A DNA stretch of 40,648 nt from Sporomusaceae bacterium (GCA_022839045.1 JALHDI010000020.1:1-40648), one strand, 5' to 3'; positions 32,573 to 40,599 are shown, numbered from the stretch's first letter. A program made the numbers and translations. Notes: generated by a model not told the origin, from the letters alone.

Positions 32573-33367
32573 CTACAATTTGAAGCCGCCGTATTCGGCC
32601 AACGCCCGCCGGCACGCGCAGGGGGCCTCGGGATCGATCCTCGCGATAGCCGCCATCACCAGCGTCTTGAAATTCTCCAGGTTGGTCCGCATGGCGTCGA
32701 GCACCTCGCCGTGGGTCAGCGGTTGGGGCGAAATACCGGCGGCGAAATTCGTCACCATCGACACCGTCGCGTAACACATCTCCGCCTCCCTAGCCAGCAC
32801 AACCTCGGGAACGTTCGTCATGCCCACGATGTCGCCTCCCAGCATGGCGTAAGCCTTGATCTCGGCAGGCGTCTCGAACCGCGGGCCCTCCGTGCACACA
32901 TAAGTGCCCCAGTTATGGCACGGGATAGCGTTATCGGTGGCCGTCTTGTGCAAAACGGCCCTTAGTGTCGGGCAATACGGCTCGGTCACGTCGACATGCA
33001 CGACCTCGCGGTCGCCGCCCTCATAAAAAGTCGCCACCCTGTTCTTGGTGAAATCGATGAACTGGTCGGTCAGCACGAAATGGCCCGGCGCCATTTCCCG
33101 TTTGAGAGACCCCACCGCCGTCGTCGCGATAATGCTCTGCACGCCGATCTTCTTCATCGCCCAGATATTGGCCCGATAATTGATGAGATGCGGCGCGATA
33201 AAATGCGTTTTGCCGTGGCGGGGTATGAAAGCCACCTCTTTGCCGGCATACTCCCCGACCTCGTATTTCACATCGCCGTAAGGCGTCGTTATCATCTCCG
33301 TGCGGACGTTCTCCAAAATTCGCGGGTCGTACAGCCCCGTGCCGCCGATAATCGCTATCCTTGTCAT
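32573..33367 (-). CDS. mtnP: S-methyl-5'-thioadenosine phosphorylase
   Basis: A nucleoside phosphorylase of about 264 residues that splits methylthioadenosine with phosphate into adenine and 5-methylthioribose-1-phosphate. Family motifs are IAIIGGTGLYDPRIL (phosphate loop), FIPRHGKTHFIAPHLINYRA, TTAVGSLKREMAPGHFVL, CTEGPRFETPAEIK and GMTNVPEVVLAREAEMCYA. The Asn-Val-Pro pattern and length match MTAP rather than the hexameric PNP type. The start is ATG 33367, seven bases after GGGGGG; an upstream TTG overlaps that site. It is the first gene of the recycling cluster, and mtnA begins ten bases after its stop. Confidence 0.93.
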   Translation of the reverse strand: MTRIAIIGGTGLYDPRILENVRTEMITTPYGDVKYEVGEYAGKEVAFIPRHGKTHFIAPHLINYRANIWAMKKIGVQSIIATTAVGSLKREMAPGHFVLTDQFIDFTKNRVATFYEGGDREVVHVDVTEPYCPTLRAVLHKTATDNAIPCHNWGTYVCTEGPRFETPAEIKAYAMLGGDIVGMTNVPEVVLAREAEMCYATVSMVTNFAAGISPQPLTHGEVLDAMRTNLENFKTLVMAAIARIDPEAPCACRRALAEYGGFKL

Positions 33368-33401
33368 CTTCCAGCCCCCCAAATCGCTGCATTTCTCTCA
33401 A

Positions 33402-33462
33402 TATAATATGTGCCAAATGTTATGGGCCAACAATAGGTTGTACAAAGTGTTATATATTGTAC
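33402..33462 (-). promoter_or_regulatory. putative mtnP promoter with TTGTAC inverted repeat
   Basis: Minus strand TTGGCC (33425-33430), 16 bases and TATTAT (33403-33408) form a plausible sigma-A promoter about 35-60 bases before mtnP. Just upstream lie a perfect palindrome TTGTACAA (33438-33445) and a further TTGTAC (33457-33462), so GTACAA and TTGTAC form arms 11 bases apart. The site overlaps the region above the -35 box and may bind a regulator. No SAM riboswitch or T-box was seen. Confidence 0.45.
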
Positions 33463-33479
33463 TTTATACCTCAAATCTC

Positions 33480-33594
33480 CTCCCTGTGAAAGCGCCAAAA
33501 ATGTGGAGGCCGCCTAAAAAGTCCATCTGCGGCGTTGCTCCTTGGCCCCTTGAGTCTGGAGCATTTTCGACGGCCGCGGCCTTCGGTGGTTCTA
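33480..33594. other. intergenic stretch without a gene; possible repeat remnant
   Basis: Between the mtnP promoter and the acetate-transporter terminator, no gene can be supported. On the minus strand the bases around 33511-33541 include GCAACGCCGCAGATGGACTT followed by a T tract, and a GGCCGCGGCC palindrome lies near 33571-33580. The layout resembles a short interspersed repeat or a hairpin. I cannot name it. Confidence 0.35.
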
Positions 33595-33595
33595 C

Positions 33596-33632
33596 CCAAA
33601 AAACAAAGACCCCCACCAAAAAAGTGAGGGTC
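33596..33632 (-). terminator. intrinsic terminator of the acetate transporter gene
   Basis: GACCCCCAC (33608-33616) pairs with GTGAGGGTC (33624-33632) with one mismatch. Read leftward it is followed by TTTGTTTTTTGG. It lies about a dozen bases after the transporter stop codon. Confidence 0.85.
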
Positions 33633-33644
33633 TCGCAGCAGAGC

Positions 33645-34256
33645 TTACTTGAAGATGCCGAACGGTTTGCCCATCGGCATGAACGGCTTGCCAAAGTGCG
33701 TGTTCAGCACGACCGCACAGCAGGCGTAGAAGGTCACGAACGAGATGACCAGCTCGGTCCAGGCGGCGACGGCGTGCGAAGCGTGGGCGGCGATGCCGAA
33801 CGCGTTCAGCGCCAGGGCGGCGAGCAGCACGTCGATCAGCACCATGATGGCGAAGATAACCTTGTTGACTTCCATCGCGCCGACGGTCATCAGCACGGAA
33901 AAGATGAAGTAGCCCGTGAAAGCCCAGCCGAGCTGCTGCACGTCGGCGGCGCCGGCCAGAACCGAACCGAAGACACCCATCTTCATCATCCAGGCGGCCG
34001 CGATCGCGTACCAGAAGAAGGCGTACGCGCCGAACACGGTTGCGCCCCAGATATTATTATGGAAGAAATCGAAAATCGACGCGACTAGTTGGGCCGTTGC
34101 CCCCAGGAAAATTGCGTAGACGATCACGAACGACAACCCGGTTGTCCACCCCAGTTTCTGCGAAGCAGCCACCATCGTAACCATTGCCAAGCCGAAAAGT
34201 CCCAGTCCGGTCGGATTCGCGAGCACCACCTGTGTTTTCTGCGGTCCTTCTGCCAT
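33645..34256 (-). CDS. acetate uptake transporter (AceTr / SatP-YaaH family)
   Basis: A 203-residue membrane protein with six predicted spans. The family signature NPTGLGLFGLAMVTM follows a short cytoplasmic N-terminus. Further hallmarks are AQLVASIFDFFHNNIWGATVFGAYAFFW and MTVGAMEVNKVIFAIMVLID, given here in part only by their key words. It should move acetate or succinate with protons, in either direction. ATG 34256 has GGAGGAG eight bases upstream. It has its own promoter and terminator, so it is monocistronic. In a fermenting or acetogenic anaerobe it may export acetate. Confidence 0.92.
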   Translation of the reverse strand: MAEGPQKTQVVLANPTGLGLFGLAMVTMVAASQKLGWTTGLSFVIVYAIFLGATAQLVASIFDFFHNNIWGATVFGAYAFFWYAIAAAWMMKMGVFGSVLAGAADVQQLGWAFTGYFIFSVLMTVGAMEVNKVIFAIMVLIDVLLAALALNAFGIAAHASHAVAAWTELVISFVTFYACCAVVLNTHFGKPFMPMGKPFGIFK

Positions 34257-34308
34257 TTTTTACACTCCTCCCCAAAATAAAAACATCCAAACAAATAAAC
34301 ACCTATCT

Positions 34309-34337
34309 AAAGTATCATATACAAGCAGGCTCGTCAA
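34309..34337 (-). promoter_or_regulatory. promoter of the acetate transporter gene
   Basis: Minus strand TTGACG (34332-34337), 17 bases and TACTTT (34309-34314), with TG one base before the -10 box, form an extended -10 promoter about 55 bases upstream of the start codon. The interval 34338-34402 is AT-rich and holds no gene. Confidence 0.55.
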
Positions 34338-34402
34338 TCGGCAATGTCGATATTTCGAAAAATTATAACAACATAATTTATACTGTATATGTCCGAAACT
34401 CT

Positions 34403-35044
34403 CTAATCCCTTATCCCGCAAAGCGTGAGCAGCTCCGCCATATCCTCGATGACGTGGTCGGGACCCGCTGCCGCCACGTCCGACCACGGCACATACGTCC
34501 AGCGCACCGCCGCCGTCTTCACCGCCGCCGCCTTGGCGCTCATGATATCGAACAGGCTGTCCCCCACCATCAGGCAATCGCCCGCCGGCAGTCCGAGAGC
34601 CGCCAATGCCCGCAGCACCGGTTCGGGGTGCGGCTTATGCTTCAGGCAGTCCTCGTGGCCGATCACCACCGGAAAATACTTATCGAGAGCGAACAGCCTC
34701 AGGCCGCGCACCGACGTGACCCGCGTCTTGGAAGTCACCACCGCCAGCCTGACTCCCCGGTCGTACAGCTTCTGCACCACCTCGACCACCCCGGTGAACA
34801 CCTTCGCCAGTTCGTCGTGGTAGCGGCCGTTATACTCGCGGTAAGTTTTTATCATCGCCTCCGGGTCGTCCCCCATGAGGGCCAACGCCTCGATCAGCGG
34901 CCTGCCGAAGGTCGACTTCACCAGCGCCATATCCGCGTCGCAGCCCCGGTGTGTCCTGATGGTATGCTGGAACGATTTGAGGATCAGATCGGTCGTATCC
35001 AGCAACGTCCCGTCAAGATCGAACAGAATGCCTTTGTAGCTCAT
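34403..35044 (-). CDS. HAD-superfamily phosphatase (PpaX / phosphoglycolate phosphatase type)
   Basis: A 213-residue haloacid-dehalogenase hydrolase with motif I ILFDLDGTLLDTTDLIL (catalytic Asp pair), a helical cap (STFGRPLIEALALMGDDPEA), motif II VVTSKTR, motif III Lys in CLKHKPHPEPVL and motif IV MVGDSLFDIMSAKAA. The cap and spacing match PpaX pyrophosphatases and Gph phosphoglycolate phosphatases. The substrate cannot be fixed. ATG 35044 is the start. The gene stands alone between the acetate transporter and the TIGR04086 gene. Confidence 0.88.
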   Translation of the reverse strand: MSYKGILFDLDGTLLDTTDLILKSFQHTIRTHRGCDADMALVKSTFGRPLIEALALMGDDPEAMIKTYREYNGRYHDELAKVFTGVVEVVQKLYDRGVRLAVVTSKTRVTSVRGLRLFALDKYFPVVIGHEDCLKHKPHPEPVLRALAALGLPAGDCLMVGDSLFDIMSAKAAAVKTAAVRWTYVPWSDVAAAGPDHVIEDMAELLTLCGIRD

Positions 35045-35091
35045 CAGTATCCCCCTGTCATCCTGGGCTTGTCCACGCTTCCCAGAAATTA

Positions 35092-35128
35092 ACGCCAGCC
35101 TTACCAGTCGCGCTGATAAAGCTGGCGT
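35092..35128 (-). terminator. inverted repeat, possible terminator of the TIGR04086 gene
   Basis: ACGCCAGC (35092-35099) and GCTGGCGT (35121-35128) form a perfect 8-bp stem with a 21-base loop, about 40 bases beyond the membrane-protein stop. Read leftward it is followed by TAATTTC, a weak T tract. Terminator function is uncertain. Confidence 0.45.
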
Positions 35129-35166
35129 GATACTTTTTCGCCCTTCGCCGGCGGAAATCCTCTCGG

Positions 35167-35583
35167 CTAAAGGTTGACGCCCACCAATCCTCCCAGGGCC
35201 CCGGCGGCTATCCCGGCGAAAACCTTGTTCGCCAGCACCAGCAGCGATACCGGCTCCTGGGTCATCTCCAGCCCCACCCCGACGGAGATCAGCACATACA
35301 TCACACCCACCGCCATGCCGACCAGCAGGCCGGCGCCCCCGGCGCGCTGGGCGGCGAACGCGCTGCCGATGAAAATGCTCGTCACCGTCACCGCCACCAT
35401 AATGTAGCGCAGGTAGTCCTCGATAAACAAGCTTTCCGTGGCCAGACTGACCACCGACAAAAATACTATCGCCACCAGCGACACCATCAAGCTGACCAGC
35501 ACTCCTGCGCCGATCGCCATCGCCGCCCCCGGCATCTTTTGCGGCGGAACACTCACCCGTGTGCGTCTGGTCACCTTAGCCAC
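35167..35583 (-). CDS. TIGR04086 family membrane protein
   Basis: A 138-residue protein with a short basic N-terminus (KVTRRTRVSV) and four hydrophobic spans, starting AAMAIGAGVLVSLMVSLVAI-like and ending in GIAAGALGGLVGVNL. This layout fits TIGR04086 (YrzE-like), a family of unknown function common in spore-forming Bacillota. The start is GTG 35583 with GAGGGGGG upstream. It lies 36 bases downstream of surE on the same strand. Confidence 0.75.
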   Translation of the reverse strand: MAKVTRRTRVSVPPQKMPGAAMAIGAGVLVSLMVSLVAIVFLSVVSLATESLFIEDYLRYIMVAVTVTSIFIGSAFAAQRAGGAGLLVGMAVGVMYVLISVGVGLEMTQEPVSLLVLANKVFAGIAAGALGGLVGVNL

Positions 35584-35619
35584 AGTATTCCCCCCTCAAG
35601 GGTTTTACTGTAATTTATG

Positions 35620-36381
35620 CTAAGTAGCCAGATTCCATTCCTCGATAAGCTTGATGATTCCATAGTTGGTGAGATCGAAATGGATCGGCGTCACCGATAT
35701 CTTCCCCTTCTTGATTGCCATGACGTCGGTGCCGTCCTCGTTGCCGGTGTCCTTCAGGCTGCCCCCCATCCAGTAATACGTGCGGCCCCGCGGGTCCTGA
35801 CGGCGCTCGAAGGTATTTTCGTACTCGATTACCCCCAGCTTGGTCACCTCCACCCCCGCCAGCCCGTCGGCCGGCAGCGGAGGCACATTGACGTTCAGCA
35901 GCGTGTCCGGCGGCAGCGTCCGCTCGGCCAGCGTCAGGACGAGCTTGCGGGCGAACCGGGCCGCCTGCCGGAAATCCGCCGGCTTGAAGGTAGCCAGCGA
36001 CACCGCGACCGACGGGATGCCGTGGAGGGCGCCCTCGATCGCCGCGCTCACCGTCCCCGAATACAGCACATCGGTCCCCAGATTGGGGCCCTGGTTGATC
36101 CCGGAAACGACCACGTCCGGCTTCACCGGTAACAGCGCCTCGACAGCCATCTTGACACAGTCGGTGGGCGTCCCCCCCACCCGCCAGGCGCACAGCGGCG
36201 GATCGTCGATACAGAACTGATCGACACGGATCGGGTGATGGACGGTGATCGACTGGCTAGTCGCGCTCCGCTCGCTGTCCGGCGCCACCACCGTAACCTC
36301 GCCGATCGCCGCCAGCTCCCGCCACAGCGCCTGGATGCCCGGCGCGTTGATCCCGTCGTCGTTAGTCAAAAGAATACGCAA
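35620..36381 (-). CDS. surE: 5'/3'-nucleotidase SurE
   Basis: A 253-residue SurE phosphatase that removes phosphate from nucleoside monophosphates. It begins MRILLTNDDGINAPGIQALW, with metal ligands Asp8 and Asp9, then VVAPDSERSATSQSIT (Ser site), GGTPTDCVKMAVEAL and VVSGINQGPNLGTDVLYSGT (Asn ligand). Length is normal. The start is TTG 36381, seven bases after GGGAGG. It follows queE by 38 bases in the same direction, so queD-queE-surE probably form a unit. Confidence 0.93.
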   Translation of the reverse strand: MRILLTNDDGINAPGIQALWRELAAIGEVTVVAPDSERSATSQSITVHHPIRVDQFCIDDPPLCAWRVGGTPTDCVKMAVEALLPVKPDVVVSGINQGPNLGTDVLYSGTVSAAIEGALHGIPSVAVSLATFKPADFRQAARFARKLVLTLAERTLPPDTLLNVNVPPLPADGLAGVEVTKLGVIEYENTFERRQDPRGRTYYWMGGSLKDTGNEDGTDVMAIKKGKISVTPIHFDLTNYGIIKLIEEWNLAT

Positions 36382-36419
36382 AATTATTCCTCCCTTTGCA
36401 CCCTAGCGAAGGCCGTAAC

Positions 36420-37142
36420 CTACAGCTGCCCCATCATCTTATGCGTCTGCGGTATCACCCGCACATCGTCCACCATATCCAGCGCCTTCGCCAGCAGCCG
36501 CAACACAGCCTCCGGGGCGATGCCGGCCACGTTGTTCACCGGCGACACCGGCTGCAGCACCACCGGGATGCGCCGGTCCACCGCCGCCACCAGCGCCAGC
36601 GCCCGGTGGAATTCTTCATCGCCGGTCGCCGCCGTCAGCACGATCTTCACGAACAGCTCGCGGGCCGCCGCCAGGCGGAGGAAGCGCCCGTGCTCGGCCC
36701 ACAATTCGCGGCCGCAGGTCGACGGCAGCTTGATATCCATACTCACGATATCAATGCGAGACAGCACCGTCGCCAACTCATCGGGCATCGTCCCGTTCGT
36801 CTCCAGGTACAGGCGGCCGGCCAGCTTTGGCGCCAGTTCCGCCAGCGCCGCCGCCTGGCAGAGCGGTTCGCCGCCCGTCAGACTGACCGAGTGGTGCGGC
36901 GCACGGAGAAGGCGGTTGACATACCCGGCCAGCGCCGCGACTGGCACGGGATTGGCCACCGGGAAGAAATCCCGTCCTCCCGGCGTCCCCTCCACCCAAC
37001 CGTCAGCCGCCGGCTTGCGGGAAGCAGGCGTATCGCAGTAAGCGCAGACCAGGTTGCAGCCCGCCAGGCGCACGAACACCTGCCGGTAGCCGACATATCT
37101 GCCTTCCCCCTGGATGGAGGAAAAAACCTCGACAATATCCAC
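36420..37142 (-). CDS. queE: 7-carboxy-7-deazaguanine synthase
   Basis: A 240-residue radical SAM enzyme for queuosine (preQ0) synthesis, turning 6-carboxytetrahydropterin into 7-carboxy-7-deazaguanine. The cluster motif near the N-terminus is CNLVCAYC (Cys29, Cys33, Cys36), preceded by VFSSIQGEGRYVGYRQVFVR. SLTGGEPLCQ and YLETNGTMP are typical. GTG 37142 is the start, with AGGAG upstream inside the end of queD. queD is eight bases upstream. No queC, queF or preQ1 riboswitch is seen nearby, so the rest of the pathway must be elsewhere. Confidence 0.93.
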   Translation of the reverse strand: MDIVEVFSSIQGEGRYVGYRQVFVRLAGCNLVCAYCDTPASRKPAADGWVEGTPGGRDFFPVANPVPVAALAGYVNRLLRAPHHSVSLTGGEPLCQAAALAELAPKLAGRLYLETNGTMPDELATVLSRIDIVSMDIKLPSTCGRELWAEHGRFLRLAAARELFVKIVLTAATGDEEFHRALALVAAVDRRIPVVLQPVSPVNNVAGIAPEAVLRLLAKALDMVDDVRVIPQTHKMMGQL

Positions 37143-37150
37143 CTATGCCG

Positions 37151-37519
37151 TCACTCCTCCCGGTACACCGCCGCCGAATGCGGCGACTCCCACACCTTCG
37201 CCGCCTTCATCGTCACCCCCGCCGGCAGGCGCCCGGCAAGCTCGCGGTACACATACGCGGCGATGTTCTCGGCCGTCGGATTGACGGTGCGGAAAGGCTC
37301 GATCTCGTTGAGGTAATAATGGTCGAGCGTTTCGATAACCCGCGAAACCTCCTGCTTGAGGACGCGGAAATCGACCAGCATCCCCAGGCCGTCCAGACCG
37401 GGCCCGGCCACCGTTACCTCCACCCGCCAGTTATGGCCGTGGAGGCGGCTGCACTTGCCGGGATAATCGGCCAGCCGGTGGGCCGCCTCGAAATCGACGA
37501 TCGTCGTCAATTCATACAT
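37151..37519 (-). CDS. queD: 6-carboxy-5,6,7,8-tetrahydropterin synthase
   Basis: A 122-residue PTPS-family enzyme that makes 6-carboxytetrahydropterin from dihydroneopterin triphosphate. Zinc ligands are in DFEAAHRL (His14) and CSRLHGHNW (His27, His29), and the catalytic Cys23 precedes them. LDHYYLNEI and NPTAENIAAYVYREL match the family. ATG 37519 has GGGAGG upstream. It is the first gene of queD-queE-surE. Confidence 0.94.
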   Translation of the reverse strand: MYELTTIVDFEAAHRLADYPGKCSRLHGHNWRVEVTVAGPGLDGLGMLVDFRVLKQEVSRVIETLDHYYLNEIEPFRTVNPTAENIAAYVYRELAGRLPAGVTMKAAKVWESPHSAAVYREE

Positions 37520-37582
37520 CGCTCAATCCCTCCCAAACCTATGATTTGCCCGCCGTGGCGTTCGTACTCGCCGGCAGACAAA

Positions 37583-37610
37583 AATAGATGAGCCCCATGA
37601 CTCATCTATT
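37583..37610 (-). terminator. intrinsic terminator of the glycosyltransferase gene
   Basis: AATAGATGAG (37583-37592) and CTCATCTATT (37601-37610) form a perfect 10-bp stem with an 8-base loop. Read leftward it continues into TTTTTGTC. It lies about 30 bases beyond the glycosyltransferase stop and just upstream of queD. Confidence 0.88.
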
Positions 37611-37642
37611 GAAACAGCGCGAACACTCGCTTGGCGGACTCA

Positions 37643-38926
37643 CTATTTCGCCGCCTGCTTGCTCAAATAATTGTCCTTGGGAAAATCGTCGGCGGTCGCC
37701 AGCGCCACATCGCGGTAGCTGAGGCCGCGGGTATGCTGGGTATGGCTCCACTCCCGGTCGTTGCGGTGCAGGAAGCCGATGAAGGTGATGGGAATCCAGC
37801 TATAGACGAACAGCGGATAAAGCACCATATACCACCACGCCTTCCAAGGAGCGCGGATCTTCGCCAGGACGATCACCGGGAAAACGTACTGGCCGACGGC
37901 AATCAGCTGCCAGACCTCGACCGGCAGAATCATGAAGAGGATATTGGTGTAAAACGGCACGAGGTGGTAAATATAGCTGCAAACCACGAAAGTAGTCGAC
38001 AGAATCAGAAAGTGAGGCTGCAGGAGGTGGAGGACGCCGTCGAGGATGCGGATGTCCCGCTGGCGTATCCCCTCGTACAGCAGGCGGGGTATGTAACGGC
38101 TCGCCACGTCGAAGTGCCCCTGGGCCCAGCGTTTTCTCTGGTGCCACGACTGCATGAAAGTGAGCGGCTTCTCGTCGTAAACGACGGCATCATGGCACCA
38201 GGTGGTGCGGATGCCGAGCAGCAGCGCCTTCATCGTAAACTCCATATCCTCGGTCAGGCAGGTGGCTCCCCAGCCGAACTTATGGAGCACATCGGTCGAA
38301 ATGCACATCCCCGTGCCGCCGAGAACGCTCGACAGGCCGAGATTATACTTCGCCAGGTGCCAGATATGGTTAACCACCCAGAAAGAAAGCGCGAACGTGC
38401 CGGCAATCCAGGTATCGCACGGATTCTTGGCGTCCAGGTAGCCCTGGATGACCTTCTCGCCCTTGCACAGGCGGTTGTTCATCTCGAGGAGGAAATTGGG
38501 GTGCACCAGGTTATCGGCGTCGAAAACCGCCACCGCGTCGTACTTGCGCGGCAGACGGAAAAGCTTGGCGAAAATCCACTCCATCGCGTAGCCCTTGCCG
38601 CGCTGTTCAAGGTTGAAACGCTCGTACACGATCGCGCCAGCGGCCCGAGCCAGTTCGGCCGTGCGATCCTTGCAATTGTCGGCCACCACGAAAATATCGT
38701 AAAGGTGGCGGGGGTATTTGAGCACATGCAGGTTCTCGATCAACTGGACGATGACCTGTTCCTCGTTATGAGCGGCGACAATAACCGCGAACGACTTCTT
38801 CGGGGTCATGATCTTGATTTCCCTGCGGCGCCAGACGCCGAAGAAAGCGAGCGCGAAGTAGTAGAGGGTGAAAAATACGATAACTAGCTGCATTGGAACC
38901 ATTATGTAGTCGAATAACTGGTTCAT
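37643..38926 (-). CDS. family 2 membrane glycosyltransferase
   Basis: A 427-residue processive-type GT2 enzyme. An N-terminal membrane span (MQLVIVFFTLYYFALAFFG) leads into the catalytic domain: FAVIVAAHNEEQVIVQLIEN, VADNCKDRTAELAR, the DxD motif in AVFDADNLVHPNF, the TED motif in CLTEDMEFTM and QRKRWAQGH, the QxxRW motif of cellulose/hyaluronan-synthase-like enzymes. Several spans follow. The sugar and acceptor are unknown; extracellular polysaccharide or glycolipid synthesis is likely. ATG 38926 has AAAGGAGA upstream. It appears to be transcribed alone. Confidence 0.9.
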   Translation of the reverse strand: MNQLFDYIMVPMQLVIVFFTLYYFALAFFGVWRRREIKIMTPKKSFAVIVAAHNEEQVIVQLIENLHVLKYPRHLYDIFVVADNCKDRTAELARAAGAIVYERFNLEQRGKGYAMEWIFAKLFRLPRKYDAVAVFDADNLVHPNFLLEMNNRLCKGEKVIQGYLDAKNPCDTWIAGTFALSFWVVNHIWHLAKYNLGLSSVLGGTGMCISTDVLHKFGWGATCLTEDMEFTMKALLLGIRTTWCHDAVVYDEKPLTFMQSWHQRKRWAQGHFDVASRYIPRLLYEGIRQRDIRILDGVLHLLQPHFLILSTTFVVCSYIYHLVPFYTNILFMILPVEVWQLIAVGQYVFPVIVLAKIRAPWKAWWYMVLYPLFVYSWIPITFIGFLHRNDREWSHTQHTRGLSYRDVALATADDFPKDNYLSKQAAK

Positions 38927-39202
38927 GGGCCGGTCTCCTTTTCCCTAGGCGAATCCTTGAACCCGCCCGTCTCGGCACTTGCTGGCTCAGTCATTGTTGC
39001 ACAAGTTACATTTTAATTATAGTAAACCTTACTTGTCAAGCCATAAAAAAAGACTTAAAACGGCCTTGCTTACCAGATTTAGGAACATCGCGATTCTTCG
39101 CCGGTACAGCGCGATTTTCCTGCTCTTGCCGCTGTCAGGCTACCATTAATATAACCAACAAATGACTTCATATCCCGGGAAACCGGACTTGGGTCCATAA
39201 CC
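38927..39202 (-). promoter_or_regulatory. intergenic region with glycosyltransferase promoter elements
   Basis: On the minus strand a perfect TTGACA (39034-39039) and a perfect TATAAT (39016-39021) occur, but only 12 bases apart. Each may therefore belong to a different, overlapping promoter (for example TTGACA with TTAAAA at 17 bases). A run of seven T just upstream may end the psd-pssA message. No gene is supported here; a 39-codon frame at 39079-39198 was considered and set aside. Confidence 0.45.
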
Positions 39203-39877
39203 TTACGCTTCTTTGGCCTCGAACAGCGCGAATAGGTTATTGAGCAGGCCGAATACGGCGTACGCAAAGAAAGCGGCGAACAGCGCCCCCGGCGGCGACA
39301 GGTATATTATGTAACCGCCCACCAGCGCTGCCAGCACGGCCGGCACCGGGCGGATCTTTTCGCCCTTCCCCTTGAAATCCGGATACTTCACCGTGCTTAC
39401 CATGAGGTACGCGAACACGGCCACAAACAGGGCAAACATCCACACAGGAGGCTTGAGGCCGGTCATCACGAAAAGCGCCACCGTGCAGCCGGCCGCCGGA
39501 ATCGGCAGACCGAGGAAATAGCCCTTCACCACCCCGGTCATGACATTGAAACGCGCCAGGCGGAGCGCCCCGCAGGTGGCGAAAGCGGCGCAGATCAGCG
39601 CGCCCGTCCAGCCGAAATCCTTCAGCATATAAACATATGCCAGAAAAGCCGGGGCCACCCCGAACGAGCCGGCGTCGCACAAAGAATCCAGCTCCTTGCC
39701 GAACTCGCTGCTAACTCCGAAATACCGGGCCGCGCGGCCGTCCATGCCGTCGGCGACCATCGCCACGAACACCAGCAGCGCCGAAGTAGTGAAATCTCCC
39801 TGATAAGCGGCGGCCATCGCCAGAAAACCGAACACAAGATTGGAACATGTGAGCAAATTGGGAATAAAAGATCTCAC
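39203..39877 (-). CDS. pssA: CDP-diacylglycerol--serine O-phosphatidyltransferase
   Basis: A membrane enzyme of about 224 residues that makes phosphatidylserine from CDP-diacylglycerol and serine. It starts with IPNLLTCSNLVFGFLAM and contains the CDP-alcohol phosphotransferase motif spread over VADGMDGRAARYFGVSSEFGKELDSLCDAG (DGx2ARx8Gx3Dx3D, described by its key residues). Six or more spans follow. The start is GTG 39877: GGGAGG lies eight bases upstream and the codon overlaps the psd stop by four bases. The frame is open 32 codons further, but that part is the complement of psd coding in another frame. Confidence 0.92.
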   Translation of the reverse strand: MRSFIPNLLTCSNLVFGFLAMAAAYQGDFTTSALLVFVAMVADGMDGRAARYFGVSSEFGKELDSLCDAGSFGVAPAFLAYVYMLKDFGWTGALICAAFATCGALRLARFNVMTGVVKGYFLGLPIPAAGCTVALFVMTGLKPPVWMFALFVAVFAYLMVSTVKYPDFKGKGEKIRPVPAVLAALVGGYIIYLSPPGALFAAFFAYAVFGLLNNLFALFEAKEA

Positions 39878-40515
39878 TCGCGCAACCTCCCTATTACCGT
39901 CTCGCCGCCCCGGACCTTGTCGCCTTTCTTGACCAGTATCTCCACCGACCGGGGAACGACAATCTCCGTGCAAGAACCGAACTTTATCATGCCGTAGCGT
40001 TCGCCGCGCTCAAGGACCACGCCCAGCGTCACCCAGGAAACGATCCGACGCGCCAGGATACCGGCGATCTGAGTCACCAGCACCCGCATCTTCTCGTTCT
40101 CCAGGCCGATGGTATGCCGCTCGTTCTCGCAGCCTGCGGATTCCTTGTAAGCCGGGCGGAACCGCCCGCAGGTATACTGCTGGAATTTTATCTCGCCGGC
40201 GATCGGGCTGCGGTTCACATGGACATCGAAGACCGACAAGAATATCGTAACCTTTATCCCGTCCTGTTCGAGGAACTGGTCCTCGTACACTTCGCTGACC
40301 CCCATCACCGTACCGTCCGCGGCCGACACCACCAGTGTGTCGTCGCCGGGTATCGCCCGCCGGGGGTTGCGGAAGAAAAAGGTGACAAACGCGGCCAGCA
40401 CACCGGGGATGATGGCCCAATAATGATCGACGGTCAAGGCGGTGACAAAAGTGATAAGCACGAGAATGCCGATATACAGAAAGCCCTCTCTAACGATCGG
40501 AGTCTGGGTCATCAA
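39874..40515 (-). CDS. psd: phosphatidylserine decarboxylase (short form)
   Basis: A 213-residue pyruvoyl enzyme converting phosphatidylserine to phosphatidylethanolamine. The first 40 residues hold two membrane spans. Then come FFRNPRRAIPGDDTLVVSAADG, the substrate-loop VFDVHVNRSPIAGEI and ENEKMRVLVTQIAG. The self-cleavage site is in KFGSCTEIVV, where the Ser becomes the pyruvoyl group; most short forms have GSR or GSS here, so the Cys is slightly unusual. It is first in the psd-pssA operon and coupled to pssA by a four-base overlap. Confidence 0.92.
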   Translation of the reverse strand: MMTQTPIVREGFLYIGILVLITFVTALTVDHYWAIIPGVLAAFVTFFFRNPRRAIPGDDTLVVSAADGTVMGVSEVYEDQFLEQDGIKVTIFLSVFDVHVNRSPIAGEIKFQQYTCGRFRPAYKESAGCENERHTIGLENEKMRVLVTQIAGILARRIVSWVTLGVVLERGERYGMIKFGSCTEIVVPRSVEILVKKGDKVRGGETVIGRLRE

Positions 40516-40599
40516 GCCACCTCCTTCCGGTCAACTATCGCCTTCCCCCACAAAACAAAAAGCAAGACAGAAATCCGCCCTGCCTTATTTTCCTAAATC

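Noticed and set aside
33400..33430. Sigma-54-like TTGGCAC near mtnP
   Set aside because: TGGCAC is present on the minus strand, but the matching -12 TTGC element is absent at the required spacing, and no activator is near.
33383..33480. Possible SAM riboswitch or T-box before mtnP
   Set aside because: No conserved core elements of SAM-I/II/III or T-box leaders could be found; only a promoter-like site and TTGTAC repeats.
37520..37582. preQ1 riboswitch before queD
   Set aside because: The short leader lacks the conserved preQ1 aptamer pattern; it mainly holds the end of the upstream terminator region.
39079..39198. 39-codon minus-strand frame after pssA
   Set aside because: It has an ATG just after the pssA stop, but no clear ribosome site and no recognisable family. 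Chance is as likely as a small gene.
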